Part shown: in pieces, positions 8,336-20,982 of the stretch
Position numbering within the stretch: position 1 is the stretch's first letter
Layout of the letters: the number at the start of each line of letters is the position of its first letter
From: Saccoglossus kowalevskii
Lineage: Eukaryota; Hemichordata; Enteropneusta; Harrimaniidae
NCBI RefSeq assembly: GCF_000003605.2
Contig: NW_003149665.1
Coordinates: 1 to 23,901 of the forward strand
Direction of reading: 5' to 3'
DNA: 23,901 bases
Position numbers and translations under genes: made by a program
The notes under the pieces: model-generated
Seen by the model: only the letters and a program-made list of their open reading frames with translations
Database searches by the model: none
Told to the model about the DNA's origin: nothing

Positions 8336-10744
8336 ACATCATGAAACCTGTATCATGGAAGATACCACTCATCTGTGCATGCTTCTATTGTCTACATCAT
8401 GAAACCTGCATCATGGGAGATATCCCTCATCTGTGCATGCTTCTATTGTCTGCATCATGAAACCTGCATCATGGGAGATATCCCTCATGTGTTCATGCTT
8501 TTATTGTCTGCATCATGAAACCTGCATTATGGGAGATACCACTAATCTCTGCATGCTTCTATTGTCTGCATCATGAAACCTGCATCATGGGAGATACCAC
8601 TCATCTGTGCATGCTTCTATTGTCTGCATCATGAAACCTGCATCATGGGAGATACCCCTCATCTGTGCATGCTTATATTGTCTGCATCATGAAACCTGCA
8701 TCATGGGAGATACCACTCATCTGTGCATGCTTCTATTGTCTGCATCATGAAACCTGCATCATGGGAGATATCCATCATGTGTTCATGCTTTTATTGTCTG
8801 CATCATGAAACCTGCATCATGGGAGATACCAGTCATCTGTGCATGCTTCTATTGTCTGCATCATGAAACCTGCATCATGGGAGATATCCCTCATCTGTGC
8901 ATGCTTCTATTGTCTGCATCAGGAAACCAGCATCATGGGAGATATCCCTCATGTGTTCATGCTTTTATTGTCTGCATCATGAAACCTGTATCATGGGAGA
9001 TACCACTCATCTGTGCATACTTCTATTGTCTGCATCAGGAAACCTGCATCATGGGAGATATCCCTCATGTGTGCATGCTTCTATTGTCTACATCATGAAA
9101 CCTGCATCATGGCAGATACCACTCATCTGTGCATGCTTCTATTGTCTGCATCATGAAACCTGCATCATGGGAGATACCACTCATCTGTGCATGCTTCTAT
9201 TGTCTGCATCATGAAACCTGCATCATGGGAGATATCCCTCATGTGTTCATGCTTTTATTGTCTGCATCATGAAACCTGTATCATGGGAGATACCACTCAT
9301 CTGTGCATGCTTCTATTGTCTACATCATGAAACCTGCATCATGGGAGATACCACTCATCTGTGCATGCTTATATTGTCTGCATCATGAAACCTGCATCAT
9401 GGGAGATATCCCTCATCTGTGCATGCTTCTATTGTGTGCATCATGAAACCTGCATCATGGGAGATACCACTCATCTGTGCATGCTTATATTGTCTGCATC
9501 ATGAAACCTGCATCATGGGAGATACCACTCATCTGTGCATGCTTATATTGTCTGCATCATGAAACCTGCATCATGGGAGATACCACTCATCTGTGCATGC
9601 TTCTATTGTCTGCATCATGAAACCTGCATCATGGGAGATATCCCTCATGTGTTCATGCTTTTATTGTCTGCATCATGAAACCTGTATCATGGGAGATACC
9701 TCTCATCTGTGCATGCTTCTATTGTCTACATCATGAAACCTGCATCATGGGAGATACCACTCATCTGTGCATGCTTATATTGTCTGCATCATGAAACCTG
9801 CATCATGGGAGATACCACTCATCTGTGCATGCTTCTATTGTCTGCATCATGAAACCTGCATCATGGGAGATATCCCTCATGTGTTCATGCTTTTATTGTC
9901 TGCATCATGAAACCTGTATCATGGGAGATACCACTCATCTGTGCATGCTTCTATTGTCTACATCATGAAACCTGCATCATGGGAGATATCCCTCATCTGT
10001 GCATGCTTCTATTGTCTGCATCATGAAACCTGCATCATGGGAGATATCCCTCATGTGTTCATGCTTTTATTGTCTGCATCATGAAACCTGCATTATGGGA
10101 GATACCCCTCATCTGTGCATGCTTATATTGTCTGCATCATGAAACCTGCATCATGGGAGATACCACTCATCTGTGCATGCTTCTATTGTCTGCATCATGA
10201 AACCTGCATCATGGGAGATATCCCTCATGTGTTCATGCTTTTATTGTCTGCATCATGAAACCTGCATCATGGGAGATACCACTCATCTGTGCATGCTTCT
10301 ATTGTCTGCATCATGAAACCTGCATCATAGGAGATATCCCTCATGTGTTCATGCTTTTATTGTCTGCATCATGAAACCTGCATTATGGGAGATACCACTC
10401 ATCTGTGCATGCTTATATTGTCTGCATCATGAAACCTGCATCATGGGAGATATCCCTCATCTGTGCATGCTTCAATTGTCTGCATCATGAAACCTGCATT
10501 ATGGGAGATATCCCTCATGTGTTCATGCTTTTATTGTCTGCATCATGAAACCTGCATCATGGGAGATACCCCTCATCTCTGCATGCTTCTATTGTCTGCA
10601 TCGTGAAACCTGCATCATGGGAGATACCACTCATCGGTGCATGCTTCTATTGTCTGCATCAGGAAACCTGCATCATGGGAGATATCCCTCATGTGTTCAT
10701 GCTTTTATTGTCTGCATCATGAAACCTGTATCATGGGAGATACC
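8336..10744. repeat. Mixed region with the most divergent units
   Basis: About 41 units without a long single partner that I could find. Private variants cluster here: CATGGAAGATA (8357), ACTAATCTCTGC (8542, partner at 14872), CCAGTCATC (8829), GCATCAGGAAACCAGC (8917), TGCATACTTC (9015), GCATCAGGAAACC (9033 and 10657), CATGGCAGATA (9110), TTGTGTGCATC (9434), ACCTCTCATC (9699), CATAGGAG (10326), TTCAATTG (10472) and GCATCGTGAAACC (10609). Local copying is still visible: the class B unit plus its GTATCAT and TACATC neighbours recurs at 9241, 9647 and 9879, spaced by 7 and 4 units. The AGGAAACC variants remove the recurrent TGA and allow the longest chance reading frame. Confidence 0.75.
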
Positions 10745-10773
10745 ACTCATGTGTTCATGCTTTTATTGTCTGC

Positions 10774-10803
10774 ATCTCCCATGAAACCTGTATCATGGGA
10801 GAT
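10774..10803. repeat. Quasi-palindrome variant, copy 3
   Basis: Arms at 10774-10784 and 10793-10803, identical to the other three. The units downstream match those after 671-700. The unit upstream differs (TACCACTCATGTG), so the duplication breakpoint lies just before this copy. Confidence 0.9.
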
Positions 10804-11093
10804 ACCACTCATCTGTGCATGCTTCTATTGTCTACATCATGAAACCTGCATCATGGGAGATACCACTCATCTGTGCATGCTTATATTGTCTGCATCATGA
10901 AACCTGCATCATGGGAGATATCCCTCATCTGTGCACGCTTCTATTGTCTGCATCATGAAACCTGCATCATGGGAGATACCACTCATCTATGCATGCTTAT
11001 ATTGTCTGCATCATGAAACCTGCATCATGGGAGATACCACTCATCCGTGCATGCTTCTATTGTCTGCATCATGAAACTTGCATCATGGGAGAT

Positions 11094-11099
11094 ATCCTC
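11094..11099. repeat. 1-bp deletion marker, copy 3
   Basis: Same ATCCTC deletion as at 991, at an offset of 10103 bp, inside the block matching 642-1404. Confidence 0.9.
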
Positions 11100-11450
11100 A
11101 TGTGTTCATGCGTTTATTGTCTGCATCATGAAACCTGTATCATGGGAGATACCACTCATCTGTGCATGCTTCTATTGTCTGCATCATGAAACCTGCATCA
11201 TGGGAGATATCCCTCATCTGTGCATGCTTTTATTGTCTGGATCATGAAACCTGCATCATGGGAAATACCACTCATCTGTGCATGCTTATATTGTCTGCAT
11301 CATGAAACCTGCATCATGGGAGATTCCCCTCATCTGTGCATGCTTCTATTGTCTGCATCATGAAACCTGCATCATGGGAGATACCACTCATCTCTGCATG
11401 CTTATATTGTCTGCATCATGAAACCTGCATCATGGGAGATATCCCTCATT

Positions 11451-12130
11451 TGTGCATGCTTATATTGTCTGCATCATGAAACCTGCATCATGGGAGATAC
11501 CACTCATATGTGCATGCTTATATTGTCTGCATCATGAAACCTGCATCATGGGAGATACCACTCATCTGTGCATGCTTTTATTGTCTGCATCATGAAACCT
11601 GCATCATGGGAGATACCACTCATCCGTGCATGCTTCTATTGTCTGCATCATGAAACCTGCATCATGGGAGATACCACTCATATGTGCATGCTTTTATTGT
11701 CTGCATCATGAAACCTGCATCATGGGAGATACCACTCATCTGTGCATGCTTCTATTGTCTGCATCATGAAACCTGCATCATGGGAGATATCACTCATGTG
11801 TTCATGCTTTTATTGTCTGCATCATGAAACCTGCATTATGGGAGATACCACTCATCTGTGCATGCTTATGTTGTCTGCATCATGAAACCTGCATTATGGG
11901 AGATATCCCTCATGTGTTCATGCTTTTATTGTCTGCATCATGAAACCTGCATTATGGGAGATACCACTCATCTGTGCATGCTTCTATTGTCTGCATCATG
12001 AAACCTGCATCATGGGAGATATCCCTCATGTGTTCATGCTTATATTGTCTGCATCATGAAACCTGCATCATGGGAGATACCCCTCATGTGTTCATGCTTA
12101 TATTGTCTGCATCATGAAACCTGCATTATG
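11451..12130. repeat. Block matching 2102-2780
   Basis: It follows 2102-2780 at a constant offset of 9349 bp, which is 161 units plus the 11 bp of intervening indels. Shared marks are both CATATG units, CCGTGC, TATCACTCATGTG and TTATGTTG. The match ends where 2701-2815 has an additional TACCCCTCATGTG unit and this copy goes directly to GCATTATGGG near 12124. Confidence 0.8.
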
Positions 12131-12960
12131 GGAGATATCCCTCATCTGTGCATGCTTCTATTGTCTGCATCATGAAACCTGCATCATGGGAGATATCCCT
12201 CATGTGTTCATGCTTTTATTGTCTGCATCATGAAACCTGCATTATGGGAGATACCACTCATCCGTGCATGCTTCTATTGTCTGCATCATGAAACCTGCAT
12301 CATGGGAGATATCCCTCATTTGTGCATGCTTATGTTGTCTGCGTCATGAAACCTGCATCATGGGAGATACCCCTCATGTGTTCATGGTTATATTGTCTGC
12401 ATCATGAAACCTGCATCATGGGAGATATCCCTCATCTGTGCATGCTTCTATTGTCTGCATCATGAAACCTGCATCATGGGAGATATCCCTCATGTGTTCA
12501 TGCTTTTATTGTCTGCATCATGAAACCTGTATCATGAGAGATACCACTCATCTGTGCATGCTTCTATTGTCTGCATCATGAAACCTGCATCATGGGAGAT
12601 ATCCCTCATGTGTGCATGCTTCTATTGTCTACATCATGAAACCTGCATCATGGGAGATACCACTCATCTGTGCATGCTTCTATTGTCTGCATCATGAAAC
12701 CTGCATCATGGGAGATACCACTCATCTGTGCATGCTTCTATTGTCTGCATCATGAAACCTGCATCATGGGAGATATCCCTCATGTGTGCATGCTTTTATT
12801 GTCTGCATCATGAAACCTGCATCATGGGAGATATCCCTCATCTGTGCATGCTTTTATTGTCTGCATCATGAAACCTGCATCATGGGAGATATCCCTCATC
12901 TGTGCATGCTTTTATTGTCTGGATCATGAAACCTGCATCATGGGAAATACCACTCATCTT

Positions 12961-13755
12961 TGCATGCTTATATTGTCTGCATCATGAAACCTGCATCATG
13001 GGAGATATCCCTCATCTGTGCACACTTCTATTGTCTGCATCATGAAACCTGCATCATGGGAGATACCACTCATCTGTGCATGCTTATATTGTCTGCATCA
13101 TGAAACCTGCATCATGGGAGATACCACTCATCCGTGCATGCTTCTATTGTCTGCATCATGAAACTTGCATCATGGGAGATATCCCTCATGTGTTCATGCG
13201 TTTATTGTCTGCATCATGAAACCTGTATCATGGGAGATACCACTCATCTGTGCATGCTTCTATTGTCTGCATCATGAAACCTGCATCATGGGAGATATCC
13301 CTCATTTGTGCATGCTTATGTTGTCTGCATCATGAAACCTGCATCATGGGAGATACCCCTCATGTGTTCATGCTTATATTGTCTGCATCATGAAACCTGC
13401 ATCATGGGAGATATCCCTCATCTGTGCATGCTTCTATTGTCTGCATCATGAAACCTGCATCATGGGAGATATCCCTCATGTGTTCATGCTTTTATTGTCT
13501 GCATCATGAAACCTGCATTATGGGAGATACCACTCATCTGTGCATGCTTCTATTGTCTGCATCATGAAACCTGCATCATGGGAGATATCCATCATGTGTT
13601 CATGCTTTTATTGTCTGCATCATGAAACCTGCATCATGGGAGATACCACTCATCTGTGCATGCTTCTATTGTCTGCATCATGAAACCTGCATCATGGGAG
13701 ATATCCCTCATGTGTTCATGCTTTTATTGTCTGCATCATGAAACCTGCATCATGG
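12961..13755. repeat. Block matching 19639-20433
   Basis: It follows 19639-20433 at an offset of 6678 bp (115 units plus 8 bp of indels). Shared marks are CCGTGC, AAACTTGC (13163), GCGTTTATTG, CATTTGTGC with TTATGTTG, and TATCCATCATGTG. The private CACACTTC (near 13021) replaces CACGCTTC. The block starts beside another GGATC/GGAAATACC unit at about 12925-12950 and ends where GCATCATGGG meets GCATTATGGG. Confidence 0.75.
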
Positions 13756-13782
13756 GAGATACCCCTCATCTGTGCATGCTTC

Positions 13783-14363
13783 TATTGTCTGCATCATGAA
13801 ACCTGCATCATGGGAGATACCACTCATCTCTGCATGCTTATATTGTCTGCATCATGAAACCTGCATCATGGGAGATATCCCTCATCTGTGCATGCTTATA
13901 TTGTCTGCATCATGAAACCTGCATCATGGGAGATACCACTCATCTGTGCATGCTTCTATTGTCTGCATCATGAAACCTGCATCATGGGAGATATCCCTCA
14001 CGTGTTCATGCTTTTATTGTCTGCATCATGAAACCTGTATCATGGGAGATACCACTCATCTGTGCATGCTTCTATTGTCTGCATCATGAAACCTGCATCA
14101 TGGGAGATATCCCTCATGTGTGCATGCTTCTATTGTCTACATCATGAAACCTGCATCATGGGAGATACCACTCATCTGTGCATGCTTCTATTGTCTGCAT
14201 CATGAAACCTGCATCATGGGAGATACCACTCATCTGTGCATGCTTCTATTGTCTGCATCATGAAACCTGCATCATGGGAGATATCCCTCATGTGTTCATG
14301 CTTTTATTGTCTGCATCATGAAACCTGTATCATGGGAGATACCACTCATCTGTGCATGCTTCT
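13783..14363. repeat. 581-bp block upstream of the second 5-bp insertion
   Basis: Identical to 4956-5536 and closely similar to 6290-6870. The CACGTG variant is at 13999-14004. Downstream it shares the 5-bp insertion with the 6.87 kb copy, so these two share a later ancestor at the insertion, even though the interior is closer to 4956-5536. Such conflict suggests patchwise conversion. Confidence 0.85.
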
Positions 14364-14376
14364 ATTATATTGTCTA
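14359..14376. repeat. 5-bp insertion unit, copy 2
   Basis: Same TTCTATTATATTGTC tail as at 6866-6883, at an offset of 7493 bp. It is followed by TACATC in both places, so it is a copied single event. Confidence 0.9.
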
Positions 14377-15139
14377 CATCATGAAACCTGCATCATGGGA
14401 GATACCACTCATCTGTGCATGCTTCTATTGTCTGCATCATGAAACCTGCATCATGGGAGATATCCCTCATCTGTGCATGCTTCTATTGTCTGCATCATGA
14501 AACCTGCATCATGGGAGATACCACTCATCTGTGCATGCTTATATTGTCTGCATCATGAAACCTGCATCATGGGAGATACCACTCATCTGTGCATGCATCT
14601 ATTGTCTGCATCATGAAACCTGCATCATGGGAGATATCCCTCATGTGTTCATGCTTTTATTGTCTGCATCATGAAACCTGTATCATGGGAGATACCACTC
14701 ATCTGTGCATGCTTCTATTGTCTACATCATGAAACCTGCATCATGGGAGATATCCCTCATCTGTGCATGCTTCTATTGTCTGCATCATGAAACCTGCATC
14801 ATGGGAGATATCCCTCATGTGTTCATGCTTTTATTGTCTGCATCATGAAACCTGCATTATGGGAGATTCCACTAATCTCTGCATGCTTCTATTGTCTACA
14901 TCATGAAACCTGCATCATGGGAGATACCACTCATCTGTGCATGCTTATATTGTCTGCATCATGAAACCTGCATCATGGGAGATACCCCTCATCTGTGCAT
15001 GCTTCTATTGTCTGCATCATGAAACCTGCATCATGGGAGATACCCCTCATCTGTGCATACTTATATTGTCTGCATCATGAAACCTGCATCATGGGAGATA
15101 CCACTCATCTGTGCATGCTTCTATTGTCTGCATCATGAA

Positions 15140-15141
15140 AC
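15140..15141. repeat. Private 1-bp deletion
   Basis: CATGAAACTGCATC replaces CATGAAACCTGCATC, so this unit is 57 bp. I saw this deletion nowhere else in the window. It could be a recent private mutation or a sequence error. Confidence 0.75.
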
Positions 15142-15216
15142 TGCATCATGGGAGATACCACTCATCTGTGCATGCTTATGTTGACTGCATTATGAAACCT
15201 GCATCATGGGAGATAT

Positions 15217-16607
15217 CCCTCATGTGTTCATGCTTATATTGTCTGCATCATGAAACCTGCATCATGGGAGATACCCCTCATGTGTTCATGCTTATATTGT
15301 CTGCATCATGAAACCTGCATCATGGGAGATATCCCTCATCTGTGCATGCTTCTATTGTCTGCATCATGAAACCTGCATCATGGGAGATATCCCTCATGTG
15401 TTCATGCTTTTATTGTCTGCATCATGAAACCTGCATTATGGGAGATACCACTCATCTGTGCATGCTTCTATTGTCTGCATCATGAAACCTGCATCATGGG
15501 AGATACCACTCATCTATGCATGCTTTTATTGTCTGCATCATGAAACCTGCATCATGGGAGATACCCCTCATCTGTGCATGCTTGTATTGTCTGCATCATG
15601 AAACCTGCATCATGGGAGATACCACTCATCTCTGCATGCTTCTATTGTCTGCATCATGAAACCTGCATCATGGGAGATATCCCTCATGTGTGCATGCTTC
15701 TATTGTCTGCATCATGAAACCTGCATCACGGGAGATATCCCTCATGTGTGCATGCTTCTATTGTCTACATCATGAAACCTGCATCATGGGAGATACCACT
15801 CATCTGTGCATGCTTCTATTGTCTGCATCATGAAACCTGCATCATGGGAGATACCACTCATCTGTGCATGCTTCTACTGTCTGCATCATGAAACCTGCAT
15901 CATGGGAGATATCCCTCATGTGTTCATGCTTTTATTGTCTGCATCATGAAACCTGTATCATGGGAGATACCACTCATCTGTGCATGCTTCTATTGTCTAC
16001 ATCATGAAACCTGCATCATGGGAGATACCACTCATCTGTGCATGCTTATATTGTCTGCATCATGAAACCTGCATCATGGGAGATATCCCTCATCTGTGCA
16101 TGCTTTTATTGTCTGCATCATGAAACCTGTATCATGGGAGATACCACTCATCTGTGCATGCTTCTATTGTCTGCATCATGAAACCTGCATCATGGGAGAT
16201 ACCACTCATCTGTGCATGCTTATATTGTCTGCATCATGAAACCTGTATCATGGGAGATACCACTCATCTGTGCATGCTTCTATTGTCTGCATCATGAAAC
16301 CTGCATCATGGGAGATATCCCTCATGTGTTCATGCTTTTATTGTCTGCATCATGAAACCTGCAACATGGGAGATACCACTCATCTGTGCATGCTTCTATT
16401 GTCTGCATCATGAAACCTGCATCATGGGAGATACCACTCATCTGTGCATGCTTATGTTGACTGCATTATGAAACCTGCATCATGGGAGATATCCCTCATG
16501 TGTTCATGCTTATATTGTCTGCATCATGAAACCTGCATCATGGGAGATACCCCTCATGTGTTCATGCTTATATTGTCTGCATCATGAAACCTGCATCATG
16601 GGAGATA
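15217..16607. repeat. 1391-bp duplicated block, copy 2
   Basis: Identical partner of 2732-4122. The block is embedded differently. Upstream here is TTATGTTGACTGCATTATG (15176), which also occurs inside the block at 16451. Downstream there is one TACCCCTCATGTG unit before TATCCCTCATCTG, where copy 1 has two. Confidence 0.92.
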
Positions 16608-16674
16608 TCCCTCATCTGTGCATGCTTCTATTGTCTGCATCATGAAACCTGCATCATGGGAGATATCCCTCATG

Positions 16675-18541
16675 TGTGCATGCTTCTATTGTCTGCATCA
16701 TGAAACCTGCATCATGGGAGATATCCCTCATGTGTTCATGCTTTTATTGTCTGCATCATGAAACCTGCATTATGGGAGATACCACTCATCTGTGCATGCT
16801 TTTATTGTCTGCATCATGAAACCTGTATCATGGGAGATACCACTCATCTGTGCATGCTTATATTGTCTGCATCATGAAACCTGCATCATGGGAGATACCA
16901 CTCATATGTGCATGCTTATATTGTCTGCATCATGAAACCTGCATCATGGGAGATACCACTCATCTGTGCATGCTTTTATTGTCTGCATCATGAAACCGGC
17001 ATCATGGGAGATACCCCTCATGTGTTCATGCTTCTATTGTCTGCATCATGAAACCTGCATCATGGGAGATACCACTCATATGTGCATGCTTTTATTGTCT
17101 GCATCATGAAACCTGCATCATGGGAGATACCACTCATCTGTGCATGCTTCTATTGTCTGCATCATGAAACCTGCATCATGGGAGATATCACTCATGTGTT
17201 CATGCTTTTATTGTCTGCATCATGAAACCTGCATTATGGGAGATACCACTCATCTGTGCATGCTTATGTTGTCTGCATCATGAAACCTGCATTATGGGAG
17301 ATATCCCTCATGTGTTCATGCTTTTATTGTCTGCATCATGAAACCTGCATTATGGGAGATACCACTCATCTGTGCATGCTTCTATTGTCTGCATCATGAA
17401 ACCTGCATCATGGGAGATATCCCTCATGTGTTCATGCTTATATTGTCTGCATCATGAAACCTGCATCATGGGAGATACCCCTCATTTGTTCATGCTTATA
17501 TTGTCTGCGTCATGAAACCTGCATTATGGGAGATATCCCTCATCTGTGCATGCTTCTATTGTCTGCATCATGAAACCTGCATCATGGGAGATATCCCTCA
17601 TGTGTTCATGCTTTTATTGTCTGCATCATGAAACCTGCATTATGGGAGATACCACTCATCTGTGCATGCTTTTATTGTCTGCATCATGAAACCTGTATCA
17701 TGGGAGATACCACTCATCTGTGCATGCTTATATTGTCTGCATCATGAAACCTGCATCATGGGAGATACCACTCATATGTGCATGCTTATATTGTCTGCAT
17801 CATGAAACCTGCATCATGGGAGATACCACTCATCTGTGCATGCTTTTATTGTCTGCATCATGAAACCGGCATCATGGGAGATACCCCTCATGTGTTCATG
17901 CTTCTATTGTCTGCATCATGAAACCTGCATCATGGGAGATACCACTCATATGTGCATGCTTTTATTGTCTGCATCATGAAACCTGCATCATGGGAGATAC
18001 CACTCATCTGTGCATGCTTCTATTGTCTGCATCATGAAACCTGCATCATGGGAGATATCACTCATGTGTTCATGCTTTTATTGTCTGCATCATGAAACCT
18101 GCATTATGGGAGATACCACTCATCTGTGCATGCTTATGTTGTCTGCATCATGAAACCTGCATTATGGGAGATATCCCTCATGTGTTCATGCTTTTATTGT
18201 CTGCATCATGAAACCTGCATTATGGGAGATACCACTCATCTGTGCATGCTTCTATTGTCTGCATCATGAAACCTGCATCATGGGAGATATCCCTCATGTG
18301 TTCATGCTTATATTGTCTGCATCATGAAACCTGCATCATGGGAGATACCCCTCATTTGTTCATGCTTATATTGTCTGCGTCATGAAACCTGCATTATGGG
18401 AGATATCCCTCATCTGTGCATGCTTCTATTGTCTGCATCATGAAACCTGCATCATGGGAGATATCCCTCATGTGTTCATGCTTTTATTGTCTGCATCATG
18501 AAACCTGCATTATGGGAGATACCACTCATCTGTGCATGCTT
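16675..18541. repeat. 870-bp (15-unit) tandem duplication
   Basis: 16675-17671 is identical to 17545-18541 at an offset of exactly 870 bp (15 x 58), so the array here has about 2.1 copies of a 15-unit higher-order repeat. Marks in each copy are ACCGGCATC (16994 and 17864), two CATATG units, TATCACTCATGTG, TTATGTTG, CATTTGTTC and TGCGTCATG (17506 and 18376). Identity ends at mismatches 16674/17544 and 17672/18542. No difference was found over 997 bp, so the event is recent or the copies have been homogenised. Confidence 0.92.
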
Positions 18542-18870
18542 CTATTGTCTGCATCATGAAACCTGCATCATGGGAGATATGCCTCATTTGTGCATGCTTA
18601 TGTTGTCTGCATCATGAAACCTGCATCATGGGAGATACCCCTCATGTGTTCATGCTTATATTGTCTGCATCATGAAACTTGCATCATGGGAGATATCCCT
18701 CATCTGTGCATGCTTCTATTGTCTGCATCATGAAACCTGCATCATGGGAGATATCCCTCATGTGTTCATGCTTTTATTGTCTGCATCATGAAACCTGCAT
18801 TATGGGAGATACCACTCATCTGTGCATGCTTCTATTGTCTGCATCATGAAACCTGCATCATGGGAGATAT

Positions 18871-19980
18871 CCCTCATCTGTGCATGCTTTTATTGTCTGG
18901 ATCATGAAACCTGCATCATGGGAAATACCACTCATCTGTGCATGCTTATATTGTCTGCATCATGAAACCTGCATCATGGGAGATACCCCTCATCTGTGCA
19001 TGCTTCTATTGTCTGCATCATGAAACCTGCATCATGGGAGATACCACTCATCTCTGCATGCTTATATTGTCTGCATCATGAAACCTGCATCATGGGAGAT
19101 ATCCCTCATTTGTGCATGCTTATATTGTCTGCATCATGAAACCTGCATCATGGGAGATACCACTCATCTGTGCATGCTTCTATTGTCTGCATCATGAAAC
19201 CTGCATCATGGGAGATATCCCTCATGTGTTCATGCTTTTATTGTCTGCATCATGAAACCTGTATCATGAGAGATACCACTCATCTGTGCATGCTTCTATT
19301 GTCTGCATCATGAAACCTGCATCATAGGAGATATCCCTCATGTGTGCATGCTTCTATTGTCTACATCATGAAACCTGCATCATGGGAGATACCACTCATC
19401 TGTGCATGCTTCTATTGTCTGCATCATGAAACCTGCATCATGGGAGATACCACTCATCTGTGCATGCTTCTATTGTCTGCATCATGAAACCTGCATCATG
19501 GGAGATATCCCTCATGTGTTCATGCTTTTATTGTCTGCATCTCCCATGAAACCTGTATCATGGGAGATACCACTCATCTGTGCATGCTTCTATTGTCTAC
19601 ATCATGAAACCTGCATCATGGGAGATACCACTCATCTGTGCATGCTTATATTGTCTGCATCATGAAACCTGCATCATGGGAGATATCCCTCATCTGTGCA
19701 CGCTTCTATTGTCTGCATCATGAAACCTGCATCATGGGAGATACCACTCATCTGTGCATGCTTATATTGTCTGCATCATGAAACCTGCATCATGGGAGAT
19801 ACCACTCATCCGTGCATGCTTCTATTGTCTGCATCATGAAACTTGCATCATGGGAGATATCCCTCATGTGTTCATGCGTTTATTGTCTGCATCATGAAAC
19901 CTGTATCATGGGAGATACCACTCATCTATGCATGCTTCTATTGTCTGCATCATGAAACCTGCATCATGGGAGATATCCCT
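18871..19980. repeat. Cassette of about 1.08 kb, copy 3
   Basis: Third full copy of the 1-1077 cassette, at an offset of 18868 bp. It carries the quasi-palindrome at 19539-19568 and a private change, ATAGGAGATA, near 19325. It has the CACGC variant near 19700 like copy 1, but no 1-bp deletion. It lies inside the first copy of the 2.9-kb tandem duplication, and its partner in the second copy (from 21776) has lost 410 bp. Confidence 0.85.
19539..19568. repeat. Quasi-palindrome variant, copy 4
   Basis: Arms at 19539-19549 and 19558-19568. It is part of the 410 bp (19433-19842) missing from the second copy of the 2.9-kb duplication, so no fifth copy appears near 22.4 kb. Confidence 0.9.
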
Positions 19981-20982
19981 CATTTGTGCATGCTTATGTT
20001 GTCTGCATCATGAAACCTGCATCATGGGAGATACCCCTCATGTGTTCATGCTTATATTGTCTGCATCATGAAACCTGCATCATGGGAGATATCCCTCATC
20101 TGTGCATGCTTCTATTGTCTGCATCATGAAACCTGCATCATGGGAGATATCCCTCATGTGTTCATGCTTTTATTGTCTGCATCATGAAACCTGCATTATG
20201 GGAGATACCACTCATCTGTGCATGCTTCTATTGTCTGCATCATGAAACCTGCATCATGGGAGATATCCATCATGTGTTCATGCTTTTATTGTCTGCATCA
20301 TGAAACCTGCATCATGGGAGATACCACTCATCTGTGCATGCTTCTATTGTCTGCATCATGAAACCTGCATCATGGGAGATATCCCTCATGTGTTCATGCT
20401 TTTATTGTCTGCATCATGAAACCTGCATTATGGGAGATACCACTCATCTGTGCATGCTTATATTGTCTGCATCATGAAACCTGCATCATGGGAGATATCC
20501 CTCATCTGTGCATGCTTCTATTGTCTGCATCATGAAACCTGCCTTATGGGAGATATCCCTCATGTGTTCATGCTTTTATTGTCTGCATCATGAAACCTGC
20601 ATCATGGGAGATACCACTCATCTGTGCATGCTTCTATTGTCTGCATCATGAAACCTGCATCATGGGAGATATCCCTCATGTGTTCATGCTTTTATTGTCT
20701 GCATCATGAAACCTGCATTATGGGAGATACCACTCATCTGTGCATGCTTTTATTGTCTGCATCATGAAACCTGTATCATGGGAGATACCACTCATCTGTG
20801 CATGCTTATATTGTCTGCATCATGAAACCTGCATCATGGGAGATACCACTCATATGTGCATGCTTATATTGTCTGCATCATGAAACCTGCATCATGGGAG
20901 ATACCACTCATCTGTGCATGCTTTTATTGTCTGCATCATGAAACCTGCATCATGGGAGATACCCCTCATGTGTTCATGCTTC

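Larger units (their letters stand above)
10745..11507. repeat. Partial cassette copy matching 642-1404
   Basis: This 763-bp block follows 642-1404 at a constant offset of 10103 bp. It contains both the quasi-palindrome (10774-10803) and the 1-bp deletion (11094-11099), a combination otherwise found only at 1-1077. It carries GATTCCCC near 11324. The match begins after a different upstream unit (CACTCATGTG at 10744) and ends where CATATG replaces CATCTG near 11508. Beyond that, the sequence switches to a block resembling 2102-2780. Confidence 0.8.
18079..20982. repeat. 2.9-kb tandem duplication, copy 1
   Basis: This block of 2904 bp (50 units plus the 4 bp of the quasi-palindrome) is followed at once by a second copy. 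Offset is 2904 bp for 18079-19432 and 2494 bp for 19843-20989. Differences noted from copy 2 are few: CATTTGTTC (18353), TGCGTC (18378), TATGCCTC (18580), AAACTTGC (18677), CATCTGTGC versus CATCTTTGC (18931), GTCTGC versus GTCAGC (19013), CATAGG (19324) and CTATGC (19926). It contains the third 1.08-kb cassette. Confidence 0.88.

Noticed and set aside
8897..9214. 105-codon frame as a gene
   Set aside because: Its translation is simply the repeat in three phases, there is no distinct start context or domain, and the length comes from two chance losses of TGA.
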